Origin: an uncultured Polaribacter sp. | GTDB taxonomy: Bacteria; Bacteroidota; Bacteroidia; Flavobacteriales; Flavobacteriaceae | Direction: 5' to 3' | DNA: 64,000 nucleotides | Assembly: GCF_947495205.1 (NCBI RefSeq) | Contig: NZ_CANLXV010000009.1 | Coordinates: forward strand, 99,719-163,718 | Shown: in pieces, positions 9,224 to 18,922 of the stretch | How positions within the stretch are numbered: the first letter of the stretch is position 1 | Layout: every line of letters starts with the position of its first letter | The notes under the pieces: generated by a model | Database searches by the model: none | What the model was told of the DNA's origin: nothing | The model's input: the letters and a program-made list of their open reading frames with translations, nothing else | Program-made: the position numbers and the translations under genes

Positions 9224-10402
9224 ATGAAAGAAGTTGTAATTGTATCTGTTGCAAGAACCCCTATTGGCAGTTTTTTAGGGAGTTTGTCTGGTATACCAGC
9301 CACTAAATTAGGCGCAATTGCCATAAAAGGTGCTTTAGATAAAATAAATTTAGATACAAATTTAGTAGATGAAGTTTTCATGGGAAATGTAGTTTCTGCT
9401 GGTTTAGGGCAAGCGCCAGCAAGACAAGCCGCTATTTATGCTGGAATTCCAGAAAACGTGCCTTGTACAACTGTAAATAAAGTTTGTGCCTCTGGCATGA
9501 AATCTATAATGCTAGCAGCACAAACCATTGCTTTAGGTGATGCAGCAATTGTAATTGCTGGAGGTATGGAAAACATGAGTAGCATACCTCATTATCAACA
9601 TGCAAGAAAAGGATCTAAATTTGGCCCAATTACCATGGAAGATGGCATGCAAAAAGATGGTTTAGTAGATGCATACCAACAAGTAGCAATGGGTGTTTGT
9701 GCAGATGAATGTGCAACAAAATATAATTTTTCTAGAGAAGAGCAAGATAATTTTGCCATAACCTCTTACAACAAAGCTGCCAAAGCTTGGAAAGATGGTA
9801 AATTTAAAGAAGAAATTGTACCAGTTTCTATACCTCAAAGACGCGGAGAACCTATTTTATTTACTGAAGACGAAGAGTTTAAAAATGTAAAACTAGAAAA
9901 AATACCTACTTTAAGACCTGCATTTACAAAAGAAGGCACTGTAACCGCTGCAAATGCATCTACAATTAACGATGGAGGTGCTGCTTTAGTGCTAATGTCT
10001 GCAGAAAAGGCAAAAGAATTAAAAATTAAACCATTGGCAAAAATAGTAAGTTATGCAGATGCTGCACAAGAACCTAAATGGTTCACCACAGCACCTGCCA
10101 AAGCATTACCAAAAGCTTTAGAAAAAGCTAATATAAATATTAAAGATGTAGATTTTTTTGAGTTAAACGAAGCTTTTTCTGTAGTTGGTTTGGCTAACAT
10201 AAAGCTTTTAAACCTGAATAATAATAAGGTAAATGTAAATGGTGGAGCAGTTTCATTAGGACATCCTTTAGGTGTCTCTGGCGCTAGAATTATAATTGCT
10301 TTAACCTCTATTTTAAAACAAAATAATGCGAAAATTGGTGCAGCAGGAATTTGTAATGGTGGTGGTGGTGCAAGTGCTATGGTTATAGAAAGAGTTTCTT
10401 AA
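9224..10402 (+). CDS. Acetyl-CoA acetyltransferase (thiolase)
   Basis: A 392-residue thiolase of normal length. The acyl-accepting cysteine is Cys88 in VNKVCASGM; the GHPLGVSGAR motif carries the active-site histidine, and the C-terminal CNGGGGASAMV gives the second cysteine. It condenses or cleaves acetoacetyl-CoA; direction cannot be read from sequence. It is not next to other fatty-acid genes; the nearer partner of beta-oxidation is the thiolase at 53145. A Bacteroidota -7 element is not clear upstream. Confidence 0.93.
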   Translation: MKEVVIVSVARTPIGSFLGSLSGIPATKLGAIAIKGALDKINLDTNLVDEVFMGNVVSAGLGQAPARQAAIYAGIPENVPCTTVNKVCASGMKSIMLAAQTIALGDAAIVIAGGMENMSSIPHYQHARKGSKFGPITMEDGMQKDGLVDAYQQVAMGVCADECATKYNFSREEQDNFAITSYNKAAKAWKDGKFKEEIVPVSIPQRRGEPILFTEDEEFKNVKLEKIPTLRPAFTKEGTVTAANASTINDGGAALVLMSAEKAKELKIKPLAKIVSYADAAQEPKWFTTAPAKALPKALEKANINIKDVDFFELNEAFSVVGLANIKLLNLNNNKVNVNGGAVSLGHPLGVSGARIIIALTSILKQNNAKIGAAGICNGGGGASAMVIERVS

Positions 10403-10455
10403 AGAATTGATATTTATGACGGTACTTTTAAAATTTAAAAACCAAAAACAATAGT

Positions 10456-11232
10456 TTGTTATACGGCATTTGTAATTTAAGCATTGCTCCTTTAAGAGCA
10501 GTTGGGTCTCATGTTTCTGAAATGACTAATCAGATATTGTTTGGCGAGCATTTTACCATATTAGAAAATGATGGTGATTGGAGTAAAATTAAACTTGCTT
10601 TTGATGACTTTGAAGGCTATATAAGCAACAATCAATTTGCTACAATAGCTAAAGATACATTTGAAGAAATAGCAACTCAAAATATTGCTTGCAGCTCAGA
10701 AATTGTAGATTTTGTAATAAATTCTAAAAACGAATTGACTACAATCTGTATTGGCTCTCACCTACCTTTATTAAAAGACGGAAAACTACAAATTGCAGCA
10801 ACAGTATACGATTATAAAAGTAAAATTTTTAATAGTCAATTACCAAAAAGCGCCATAGTAAAAATGGCTTTTACTTTTTTAAACTGCCCTTATTTATGGG
10901 GTGGTAAATCTCCTTTTGGTATAGATTGCTCTGGCTTTACACAAATGGTTTACAAGCTTTGTGGTTATAAATTGTTTAGAAACGCTAAAGAACAAGCCGC
11001 ACAAGGTGAAGTTTTAAGCTTTATTGAAGAAAGTGAACCAGGAGACTTGGCTTTTTTTGATAACGAAGAAGGAGAAATTATTCATGTAGGTATTATATTA
11101 AACAATTATAACATTATACATGTGCATGGCAAAGTTAGAATAGACACTTTAGATCATAGTGGAATTTTTAACTTAGACACTCAAAAGCATACGCATAAAC
11201 TTAGAGTCATAAAAAGAATAATCTCTTTATAA
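10456..11232 (+). CDS. NlpC/P60 family cell-wall endopeptidase with SH3-like domain
   Basis: A 258-residue protein. The N-terminal part (CNLSIAPLRA... to YISNNQF) is a bacterial SH3-like domain, and the C-terminal part is an NlpC/P60 domain with the catalytic Cys158 in GIDCSGF and His210 in IIHVGII. Such enzymes cut gamma-D-glutamyl-diaminopimelate bonds in peptidoglycan peptides. No signal peptide is visible. The start is a TTG codon: the frame opens only at 10432 and contains no upstream ATG, and the conserved YGICNLS begins two codons later. Confidence 0.88.
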   Translation: MLYGICNLSIAPLRAVGSHVSEMTNQILFGEHFTILENDGDWSKIKLAFDDFEGYISNNQFATIAKDTFEEIATQNIACSSEIVDFVINSKNELTTICIGSHLPLLKDGKLQIAATVYDYKSKIFNSQLPKSAIVKMAFTFLNCPYLWGGKSPFGIDCSGFTQMVYKLCGYKLFRNAKEQAAQGEVLSFIEESEPGDLAFFDNEEGEIIHVGIILNNYNIIHVHGKVRIDTLDHSGIFNLDTQKHTHKLRVIKRIISL

Positions 11233-11400
11233 AAAAGGTTTACAACAAAATTTTATCACATTTTAAATAGGTAAGTTTCTGTTTGAATGTCTTTAGCAAA
11301 TGCCTAAGAAAATAAAAACAAGAAATGCTAAAAACACAAAATTAGCGCAACTGAGATTTTTTACCAAGCTGTTTCTCTGTCTTTAAAAATTTCATTATCC

Positions 11401-12690
11401 CTATTTATTTAACTTAGAAACTATTCTATTACCAGACTTTACATTTGTAACAAAATTTTCATTTTCTTTTCCTTTTATTAAATTTAAGGCTTTTATCAAA
11501 ACATCATCATTTAAAATACTTTGTTGTGTAACCAGGTGTTTTGGAACAAAATTCTCTCTTGCTTCACCATTAACATGCAATATTTTATCGGTTGTAATGC
11601 TATAACCATAATTTCTATTATTAAAAGAATAATTTACAATTGAACCTGCCAATTTACCCATTTCTGAACCAACAATTGTAGCTCTTTGCATTCCATCTAA
11701 ACCAATAGCCAAACCTTCTCCCATGCTACCTGTCCATCTTCCTACTAAAACCACAACTGGCTTTTTGTATTGCTTACCTCTAGGCATTACATACTCTACC
11801 CATCTTTTAGAAATTGCTGGATTATTTCCATATTTTTCTTTAGAGATATGTTTTTGGTAAGGCAATTCTGTTTCTATAAATCTACTCATTATTGCTCTTG
11901 CCACGTAGGTATTTCCTCCACTAATGGTGTTTCTTAAATCTAAGATTATACCTTTAGTATCTGTAAGTTGATCTAAAGCCCTATCAAAACGTTTAATTAA
12001 ATTGTTGTTACCCAAAGAATTATTTATCCTTATAATAGCAATGTCATTTTTTTTAGTGACAGAAAATAATTTATTATCTTTTCTAACTTCAATTTCATCA
12101 AGATTTAAGCTAATCCTTCTATCATCTGCCAATTGTAATGTTAACATTCTTGCCTCATTATATCTTCCAGCAATTATTTTATTTGCTATCCACTCCCTTA
12201 CTTCTGGTATTTGTTTGTTTACACATTGCACAGGAAAATCATCAATAGCACTATTTAAATCTTTGCCATTAAATCTTAAAACTTCTGCATTTAAAATATT
12301 TTTACCAAATTTCTCTAATTGCGAAAACCAAATGTTTTCTATACAAAATGAATTATTTCTCAACTTTACATAAACAGGAGAATGTAACCTAAAAGAGGCT
12401 TTTGTTTTGGTATTTAATAATAAATGCCCATCGTAAAACTCGTTTAGTAAATATTCAAAAAACAAAACACTTTCTTGATTTGTTTTTACTTTAGAAATGT
12501 ACTTTGAGTAGGTTTCTTTTACGCAATTAAAATCTGTTTTTTTATCATTTAAATAAATATAATTATTAGATAAATCTTGAATAATTTTACCGAAATCTTG
12601 ATTCAATTTATAAGAATCTACAGTATTACTTGTTTGACCAAATACATTTACACCAATGAAACATATAAAGAAAGTTAGTTTGATTTTCAT
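11401..12690 (-). CDS. S41 family peptidase (C-terminal processing protease-like)
   Basis: A 429-residue secreted protein with signal peptide MKIKLTFFICFIGVNVFGQ. The S41 core is seen in GIILDLRNTISGGNTYVARAI and VVLVGRWTGSMGEGLAIGLDGM, where the Ser of GSMGE is the probable nucleophile and a Lys 24 residues later (EMGKLAG) could be the general base. No PDZ domain is obvious. Substrates are unknown. It stands alone, with large gaps on both sides. Confidence 0.82.
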   Translation of the reverse strand: MKIKLTFFICFIGVNVFGQTSNTVDSYKLNQDFGKIIQDLSNNYIYLNDKKTDFNCVKETYSKYISKVKTNQESVLFFEYLLNEFYDGHLLLNTKTKASFRLHSPVYVKLRNNSFCIENIWFSQLEKFGKNILNAEVLRFNGKDLNSAIDDFPVQCVNKQIPEVREWIANKIIAGRYNEARMLTLQLADDRRISLNLDEIEVRKDNKLFSVTKKNDIAIIRINNSLGNNNLIKRFDRALDQLTDTKGIILDLRNTISGGNTYVARAIMSRFIETELPYQKHISKEKYGNNPAISKRWVEYVMPRGKQYKKPVVVLVGRWTGSMGEGLAIGLDGMQRATIVGSEMGKLAGSIVNYSFNNRNYGYSITTDKILHVNGEARENFVPKHLVTQQSILNDDVLIKALNLIKGKENENFVTNVKSGNRIVSKLNK

Positions 12691-13169
12691 ATTTTTTAAT
12701 TTTTAGGATAAAACAGATTGTTAAAATAAGTGCTAAAATCAGTAACAATTTACAAACTTTTAATGTTACCCTAAAACGAACGAGTTTGACTTATTAACAA
12801 ATTGTTAATAAACAAAACATCTTGTTGTTAATAAGGTTAAAACATAAAACGAAGTTAAACACGGCCTGTAAACCAATATTTTTTACACCTTTTTCTGATA
12901 TAAAACCCTAAACAATACGTATCATATCACATAACATCAAAAAAAATAAATAACTTATAATCAGTATTTTAAATTTAAAAAAAAAGAAAAGATAAAGTAG
13001 AAATAAAAAATATTTAAATAGATAAAAACACAAAAAAGAGAATAGCGAAACCTTTATTTTTCGGTAAATAAAGGGTAGGTTTTTACAGTGAATTAGGAGT
13101 TATTAACAATTTAAAAAGAATCAAAAAAAATAATGACCACTATTAACAATCAATCTATAAGTAATGTTT
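12691..13169. other. 480-base AT-rich gap with TTATTAACAA cluster
   Basis: No reading frame of note. TTATTAACAA or its complement occurs exactly at 12791-12800, 12802-12811, 12825-12834 and 13100-13109, with a near copy at 13141. The first two form a perfect inverted repeat with one base between them. A run of nearly pure A/T follows at about 12938-13028. The content suggests a protein-binding locus rather than a gene. Confidence 0.5.
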
Positions 13170-14099
13170 TTATAAATTTAACCAGTTTTTAGGTTTTGCT
13201 AAAACTTGTAAAAGTTTTGCTTCTTTAGAATTTTCTTTTGGTAGATGATTATATTTCCACTGCACAACAGGTGGTAAACTCATTAAAATACTCTCTATTC
13301 TTCCGTTTGTTTTTAAACCGAACAATGTGCCTCTATCATGCACTAAATTGAATTCTACATAACGCCCTCTTCTTACCTCTTGCCAATCTTTATGCTCTTT
13401 AGAATAAGTTAAAGATTTTCTTTTTTCTACAATAGGAGTGTAAGAATTTAAAAAGCTATTCCCAATTTCTGTTACAAAATTATATCGATCTTCAATAGAA
13501 AAATCTTCGGTCTCTTTTAAATAATCGAAAAATAAACCACCAATTCCTCTTGCTTCATTTCTATGTGTATTCCAGAAATAGGTATCGCAAGTATCTTTAA
13601 ATTTTGGATAAAATTCAGCACTATGTTTATCACAAGCGGTTTTACATACTTTATGAAAATGTATAGCATCTTCATCAAACAAATAATAAGGCGTTAAATC
13701 TTGCCCACCACCAAACCATTGTGTTACAATGTTACCTTCCTGATCATACATTTCAAAATAACGCCAATTTGCATGTACGGTTGGCACAAACGGATTTGTT
13801 GGATGCAAGACCAAACTTAAGCCACACGCAAAAAAGTTTCCTTCTTTTACACCAAATTGTTTGCGTAAAGCTTCTGGCAATTCTCCAAAAACTTTAGATA
13901 TATTTACGCCTCCTTTCTCAAAAACATTACCGTTTTCTATAACTCGTGTTCTACCTCCTCCTCCTTCTGCTCTTTGCCAAAGATCTTCTTTAAACTTTGC
14001 TTTGCCGTCTAATTTCTCTAGAGTTAAAGTTATCGTATCTTGTAAATTTTCTATGTACTTGTAAAATTCCTTTTTAAAACTAACTTTACCTTTCTGCAT
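13170..14099 (-). CDS. hemF: Oxygen-dependent coproporphyrinogen III oxidase
   Basis: A 309-residue protein of the HemF family, which decarboxylates two propionates of coproporphyrinogen III to yield protoporphyrinogen IX using O2. Diagnostic segments are GGGGRTRVIENGNVFEKGGV, TVHANWRYFEMYD, WFGGGQDLTPYYL, and RGIGGLFFDYL, followed by RRGRYVEFNLVHDRGTLFGL. It is the last gene of the minus-strand heme cluster, 97 bases after the EI24 gene. Its use implies aerobic heme synthesis. Confidence 0.97.
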   Translation of the reverse strand: MQKGKVSFKKEFYKYIENLQDTITLTLEKLDGKAKFKEDLWQRAEGGGGRTRVIENGNVFEKGGVNISKVFGELPEALRKQFGVKEGNFFACGLSLVLHPTNPFVPTVHANWRYFEMYDQEGNIVTQWFGGGQDLTPYYLFDEDAIHFHKVCKTACDKHSAEFYPKFKDTCDTYFWNTHRNEARGIGGLFFDYLKETEDFSIEDRYNFVTEIGNSFLNSYTPIVEKRKSLTYSKEHKDWQEVRRGRYVEFNLVHDRGTLFGLKTNGRIESILMSLPPVVQWKYNHLPKENSKEAKLLQVLAKPKNWLNL

Positions 14100-14196
14100 G
14101 TTTATTAACTTTATTGTCAGTATTATTCATTTTATAACTTCCTACTTTATTTACTAAAACAAAGTATTAACGCATCATTTTTAAAGGAAATATTTC

Positions 14197-14946
14197 TTAA
14201 CTATACGCTTTCTGTTTGTTTAATACCTTAACTGTATTTACAGTTGCAGAAGTTACAGATAGTGGTAAAACAAAAACAACCCCAATTACTGGTATTAATA
14301 AAAACAGTAAAAAAACAATACCGTTGCCAATTGCAAAACCTTTGTTTTTACTTACAAAATGTATACTTTCTCTATATTTTAAATGCCGTTCTAAAGTATA
14401 ATCCATATTACCAAAACCTGCATAATATGCTTGAACTAAAAACAATAATAGCGTAGAAAATATATTTACTATAGGCACCAACTTTAAAAGTAAAATTGGA
14501 ATGGTTACTAATAGTTCTTTTGTTAAGTTTCTACCGTTAATTCTTATTCCTCTTATTAATTGCTCTTGAAACGAGGTTTTTCTATGTTGATGTGATAAAT
14601 TTCCATTAATATAAATTTCTATTTTTTCTGAAACAGGACTCATAAATGGTGCAGATAATGCTAAAATTATATGCTTATATAGAATTAAACCAAGTACTAA
14701 AACAACTAAACCTCCAATAAATGCAGATATGGTTGTAAAGGTTGTTTTGCCCCAATCCCAAATCCAAATTTTAGCTAAAAAATTACCTATAGGATTTGAC
14801 AAATTATAAGCTATAACACCAATTACCAAAGCGGTTACAAAACTAATAAACATTGGTATTGCAAAATACTTCCATAGCTTTAGTTTAGATATTAAACCAA
14901 AAGCACCAAAATAGGTTCTAATTCCTGAAAGTATGTCTTTAACCAT
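14197..14946 (-). CDS. EI24 domain-containing membrane protein (CysZ-like)
   Basis: A 249-residue membrane protein with about four to five hydrophobic helices and the EI24/CysZ pattern at the start (DILSGIRTYFGAFGLI) and in the second half (AYYAGFGNMDYTLERHLKYRESIHFV). CysZ transports sulfate in proteobacteria, but for this group no substrate is known. Its place between hemE and hemF may only reflect cotranscription. Confidence 0.78.
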   Translation of the reverse strand: MVKDILSGIRTYFGAFGLISKLKLWKYFAIPMFISFVTALVIGVIAYNLSNPIGNFLAKIWIWDWGKTTFTTISAFIGGLVVLVLGLILYKHIILALSAPFMSPVSEKIEIYINGNLSHQHRKTSFQEQLIRGIRINGRNLTKELLVTIPILLLKLVPIVNIFSTLLLFLVQAYYAGFGNMDYTLERHLKYRESIHFVSKNKGFAIGNGIVFLLFLLIPVIGVVFVLPLSVTSATVNTVKVLNKQKAYS

Positions 14947-15034
14947 AATCTTAACCTTAGTCCTTTTCTAAAAAAGAGGAAACACGATAGCTCATCAAAA
15001 TTTAATCGAATCGTTTTTTTACCTTTTCACCAAA

Positions 15035-16066
15035 TTAAGACGGACTCTTATATTCTTTAACTGCATCTATAAATGCTTTGGCATTTTCTAAAGGAATGTC
15101 TGGCAAAATACCATGCCCTAAATTTACAATATATTTATCCTTCCCAAATTCGTTTATCATTTGTGTTACCATTCTTTTAATTTCAGATGGTGATGAGTAC
15201 AAACGCGTAGGATCAAAATTACCTTGTAATGTCATATTTCCGCCAGTTAAATAACGCGCGTTTCTTGCAGTAATTGTCCAATCTACACCTAAAGCAGATG
15301 CACCAGATTTAGACATTTCTTGCAAGGCAAACCAACATCCTTTACCAAAGGCAATTACTGGAGCTTCATCTTTTAACGCATTAATTATTTGCTGAATATA
15401 TTGCCACGAAAATTCTTGATAATCTGTTGGTGACAACATTCCTCCCCAAGAATCAAAAACTTGTACAGCATTTACACCCGCTTTAACTTTTTCCTTTAAA
15501 TACGCTATTGTGGTATCTGTAATTTTTTGCAATAATTGATGCGCAGCAATAGGATTTGTAAAACAAAATTTCTTCGCCTTATCAAAGTTTTTAGAACCTT
15601 GCCCTTGCACACAATAACATAAAATGGTCCAAGGAGAACCTGCAAAACCAATTAAGGGAATTTCGTCATTCAGCTTTTCTTTGGTTGCTTTTATGGCTTC
15701 CATAACGTAACCTAATGTTTCCTGAATATCTGGTACAATTACATTATCTACATCTTTTGAAGTTCTAACCGGGTTTGGTAAATATGGCCCAAAATTAGGT
15801 TTCATTTCCACATGTATATTCATAGCTTGTGGAATTACCAAAATATCCGAAAATAAAATGGCAGCATCCATACCATACCTTCTAATAGGTTGCACTGTAA
15901 TTTCTGATGCCAATTCTGGAGTTTGACAGCGTGTAAAGAAATCATATTTCTTCTTTATTTCTTGAAACTCTGGCAAATATCTACCTGCTTGACGCATCAT
16001 CCAAACTGGAGGACGTTCTACCGTTTCTCCTTTTAAGGCTCTTAAAAATAAATCGTTTTTTATCAT
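15035..16066 (-). CDS. hemE: Uroporphyrinogen decarboxylase
   Basis: A 343-residue HemE that removes four acetate carboxyls from uroporphyrinogen III. The N-terminal signature [17 protein letters not shown] with the substrate-binding Arg residues is present, as are [12 protein letters not shown] with the key Asp and [14 protein letters not shown]. The upstream side is separated from hemL by the GxxExxY cassette, which may affect operon continuity. Confidence 0.97.
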   Translation of the reverse strand: MIKNDLFLRALKGETVERPPVWMMRQAGRYLPEFQEIKKKYDFFTRCQTPELASEITVQPIRRYGMDAAILFSDILVIPQAMNIHVEMKPNFGPYLPNPVRTSKDVDNVIVPDIQETLGYVMEAIKATKEKLNDEIPLIGFAGSPWTILCYCVQGQGSKNFDKAKKFCFTNPIAAHQLLQKITDTTIAYLKEKVKAGVNAVQVFDSWGGMLSPTDYQEFSWQYIQQIINALKDEAPVIAFGKGCWFALQEMSKSGASALGVDWTITARNARYLTGGNMTLQGNFDPTRLYSSPSEIKRMVTQMINEFGKDKYIVNLGHGILPDIPLENAKAFIDAVKEYKSPS

Positions 16067-16077
16067 AATATTTTATT

Positions 16078-16540
16078 AACCGCGAAGACACAAAAGTTCG
16101 CAAAGGTTCTATAAGTTGTTCACTATTCTTTTAATACCGTATTTTATTAGACTCACATTAAAATTTATTAATAACCCTAGTTTACAATCTGATAATCTTA
16201 AATAGGTAATCATTTGAGCTGTGTGAACATCATCTAATTTTTTAACTGATTTTAGTTCTATTATCACTTTGTTTTCAACCAATAAATCTATCCTATATCC
16301 AGCTTCTAATTTTAAATTATCATAAATTACTGGTAGTACTTTTTGTTTTTGAACAACCAAATTATTTTTGTCTAACTCATAGTACAAACAAGCTTCATAT
16401 GTACTTTCTAATAAACCAGGACCTAATGATTTATGCACTCTGTAAGCACAATCAACTATAATTTTAGAAATTTCATTTTCTGTCATAAAAATTTAAAGTT
16501 GTAACCACCAAAACTTTGCGCCCTTTTTTTCTTTGCGGTT
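16078..16540. mobile_element. Short element with ~30-bp inverted ends carrying a GxxExxY gene
   Basis: The left end (16078-16108) reads AACCGCGAAG...CGCAAAGGTT, and its complement aligns with the right end (16511-16540; ACTTTGCG...CTTTGCGGTT), including both CTTTGCG boxes in each. A TATTTTA heptamer occurs near both outer borders (16069-16075 and 16541-16547) and could be a target duplication, though in AT-rich DNA this is weak. The single gene inside is complete. It sits between hemL and hemE. Interpretation as a mobile cassette is inference. Confidence 0.5.
16109..16486 (-). CDS. GxxExxY protein
   Basis: A 125-residue protein named for the motif GPGLLESTYE (residues 22-31). The centre has GYRIDLLVENKVIIELKSVKKL, which matches the PD-(D/E)xK nuclease-like core of this family (D...E-x-K), and LGLLINFN near the end. 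The biochemical role is unproven. The gene is flanked by inverted repeats and interrupts the heme cluster, unlike the neighbouring genes, so it is likely an acquired passenger. Confidence 0.85.
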   Translation of the reverse strand: MTENEISKIIVDCAYRVHKSLGPGLLESTYEACLYYELDKNNLVVQKQKVLPVIYDNLKLEAGYRIDLLVENKVIIELKSVKKLDDVHTAQMITYLRLSDCKLGLLINFNVSLIKYGIKRIVNNL

Positions 16541-16544
16541 TATT

Positions 16545-17834
16545 TTACATTTCTGACACCGCTTTCATTGCTTTGTCTGTTGCTTCTGCAATTACTTTTA
16601 TATCTTTAGCTGAAATAGCAGAGTTTAAAAACCAAGCTTCAAACTGACTTGGTGGCAAAAACACACCATTTTTAATCATTTCCCAAAAGAAAACGCCAAA
16701 TTTTTCTGTATCTGAGGTTTGAGCTTCTGCAAAATTAGTAACCTTACTTTTGGTAAAAAAAGGATTCATCATAGAGCCAAAGCGATTTACTACCAAATCT
16801 ACATTGTATTTTTTAGCAGTTTCTAATAAAATTACTTCTATTATAGCACCAATTTCATCAAATTTATCATAAGGATTTTGTCTTTTTAATTCTGATAAAG
16901 TAGAAATTCCACCTGCCATAGCAATTGGATTTCCAGACAACGTTCCTGCTTGATACATTCCGCCCAAAGGCGCAACATTTTCCATAATTTCATTTCTTGC
17001 ACCATAAGCTCCAACAGGAAAACCACCACCAATAACTTTACCCAAACAAGTAATATCTGCAACAACACCTAATTTTTCTTGTGCACCACCAAAAGTAGAT
17101 CTAAAACCTGTCATTACTTCATCTGCAATTAATAAAGCACCTTTAGATTCTAAATAAGTTTTTAGGTCTTTTAAAAATCCGTTTTGCGGAATTACAACAC
17201 CCATATTTCCACCAATTGGTTCAATAATTACACCTGCAATATCATCATGTTCTTCAAAGTGTTTTTTTACACTTTCCAAGTTATTGTATTCTGCAATTAA
17301 GGTATTTTTTACAGCACCTTCTGGTACTCCTTTAGAACCTGGCAAACTTAATGTTGCCAAACCAGAACCTGCAGCTACCAATAATGCATCTTGATGCCCG
17401 TGATAACAGCCAGAAAATTTAATAATTTTATCTTTACCCGTAAAAGCTCTTGCCAAACGAATGCCGCTTAAAACAGCTTCTGTTCCTGAATTTACAAAAC
17501 GTACTTTATCCATTTCAGGAAAAGCATCACAAACTATTTTTGCTAATTTAATTTCTGCTGCTGTAGATGCTCCAAAAGAATAGCCATTTTTTAAGGCTTT
17601 TTTAGCTGCTTTTTCTACCTTTTTATGTCTGTGACCTAAAATCATAGGACCATAAGAAACTACTAAATCTACATACTTATTTCCATCAACATCATAGATT
17701 TTACTTCCTTTTGCTTTTTTTATAAACAAAGGATTTCCTCCAACAGATGAAAATGCTCTTACTGGAGAATTTACAGCTCCAACAAGGTTTTTTAATCCTT
17801 TTTCGTATAACTTTTGTGATTTTTTGAATTTCAT
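16545..17834 (-). CDS. hemL: Glutamate-1-semialdehyde 2,1-aminomutase
   Basis: A 429-residue PLP enzyme that turns glutamate-1-semialdehyde into 5-aminolevulinate, the second step of the C5 pathway. Class III aminotransferase features are all present: VNSPVRAFSSVGG, SGTEAVLSGIRLAR, ADEVMTGFR with the PLP-binding Asp, and the Schiff-base Lys266 in CLGKVIGGGFPVGAYG. The length is normal. An 89-base gap filled by a palindromic repeat separates it from hemB upstream. Confidence 0.97.
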   Translation of the reverse strand: MKFKKSQKLYEKGLKNLVGAVNSPVRAFSSVGGNPLFIKKAKGSKIYDVDGNKYVDLVVSYGPMILGHRHKKVEKAAKKALKNGYSFGASTAAEIKLAKIVCDAFPEMDKVRFVNSGTEAVLSGIRLARAFTGKDKIIKFSGCYHGHQDALLVAAGSGLATLSLPGSKGVPEGAVKNTLIAEYNNLESVKKHFEEHDDIAGVIIEPIGGNMGVVIPQNGFLKDLKTYLESKGALLIADEVMTGFRSTFGGAQEKLGVVADITCLGKVIGGGFPVGAYGARNEIMENVAPLGGMYQAGTLSGNPIAMAGGISTLSELKRQNPYDKFDEIGAIIEVILLETAKKYNVDLVVNRFGSMMNPFFTKSKVTNFAEAQTSDTEKFGVFFWEMIKNGVFLPPSQFEAWFLNSAISAKDIKVIAEATDKAMKAVSEM

Positions 17835-17848
17835 ATTTATTCTTTTCT

Positions 17849-17922
17849 GTCATTGCGAACACGGTGAAGCAATCTGTTATTCATATGAAAAAGATTACTT
17901 CGTCATGCTTCCTCGTAATGAC
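17849..17922. repeat. Palindromic intergenic repeat between hemB and hemL
   Basis: The element opens with GTCATTGCGAACACGGTGAA and closes with a near-complement ending CGTAATGAC; inner arms AGCAATCT and AGATTACT also pair roughly. It fills nearly the whole gap. The form resembles the GTCATTGCGA...TCGCAATGAC palindromes scattered between genes in many Bacteroidota. It would form a long hairpin in the hem mRNA. Confidence 0.6.
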
Positions 17923-17923
17923 G

Positions 17924-18889
17924 TTATTTTTCTAACAAGATTTTCGCTGCTTCTTTTGCAAAATAGGTAATAATAATATCTGCTCCTGCTCTTTTCATAG
18001 ATAATAAACTTTCCATCATTACGCGTTCGCCATCAATCCAACCTTTTTCTGCGGCTGCTTTTACCATGGCATATTCTCCACTAACATTATAGCAGGCAAT
18101 TGGTCTATCAAAATTATTTTTTAAATCTCTAATAATATCTAAATAAGACAATGCTGGTTTTACCATTAAAATATCTGCGCCTTCTTGATCATCAAAAGTT
18201 GCTTCACGCATTCCTTCGTCTCTGTTTGAAGGATCCATTTGATAAGTTCTGCGATCTCCAAATGTTGGAGCAGAATCTGCAGCATCTCTAAAAGGACCGT
18301 AAAATGCAGATGCATATTTTACAGAATACGCCATTATTGGTAAGTTTACAAAACCTGTATTGTCTAAAGATTGGCGAATCATATCTATCGTTCCATCCAT
18401 CATTCCTGATGGTGCAACCATATCTACACCAGCTTTTGCATGAGAAATTACTTGTTTCGCTATATTTACTAAAGTTGCATCATTATCTACATCATTATCA
18501 TGAATAATACCACAATGACCATGAGAAGTATATTCACAAAAACAAACATCTGTAATTACATATAAACTTGGGTAATTTTTTTTGATAAAACGAATAGCTT
18601 GTTGCATAATTCCATTATCGTTCCAAGTTTCTGTACCTTCATTATCTTTTTCTGACGGAATTCCAAATAATAAAACTGAAGGAATATTTAAAGCTACAAC
18701 CTCATCTAATTCTTTAGAAATTCTGTCTAAAGAAAAACGCTTTATACCTGGCATAGAAACAATTTCTGTTTCTATATTTTCTCCCTCTTCAATAAAAAGA
18801 GGATACACAAAATCATCTACAGAAAGTTTGGTTTCTTTTACCAACCTTCTAATTCCCTTGTGTTTTCTTAGTCTTCTTGTTCTATACAT
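17924..18889 (-). CDS. hemB: Delta-aminolevulinic acid dehydratase (porphobilinogen synthase)
   Basis: A 321-residue HemB joining two 5-aminolevulinates to porphobilinogen. The zinc site cysteines are Cys116, Cys118 and Cys126 in [14 protein letters not shown], so this is the zinc-dependent type. The two active-site lysines are Lys191 ([15 protein letters not shown]) and Lys244 ([12 protein letters not shown]). Length is normal. It follows hemCD by 33 bases. Confidence 0.97.
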   Translation of the reverse strand: MYRTRRLRKHKGIRRLVKETKLSVDDFVYPLFIEEGENIETEIVSMPGIKRFSLDRISKELDEVVALNIPSVLLFGIPSEKDNEGTETWNDNGIMQQAIRFIKKNYPSLYVITDVCFCEYTSHGHCGIIHDNDVDNDATLVNIAKQVISHAKAGVDMVAPSGMMDGTIDMIRQSLDNTGFVNLPIMAYSVKYASAFYGPFRDAADSAPTFGDRRTYQMDPSNRDEGMREATFDDQEGADILMVKPALSYLDIIRDLKNNFDRPIACYNVSGEYAMVKAAAEKGWIDGERVMMESLLSMKRAGADIIITYFAKEAAKILLEK

Positions 18890-18922
18890 TTATTTATTTT
18901 TACAAGGGACTTAAATCCTTTG

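Noticed and set aside
11300..11386. A 28-codon ATG frame (MPKKIKTRNAKNTKL...) between the NlpC and S41 genes
   Set aside because: It resembles the start of the 54-codon basic ORF at 40527, but it is too short, has no terminator and no promoter; chance in A-rich DNA is enough.
12791..12834. Calling the TTATTAACAA cluster DnaA boxes
   Set aside because: The motif differs from TTATCCACA at two positions, no dnaA is nearby and gene directions do not diverge here; left as an unexplained binding cluster.
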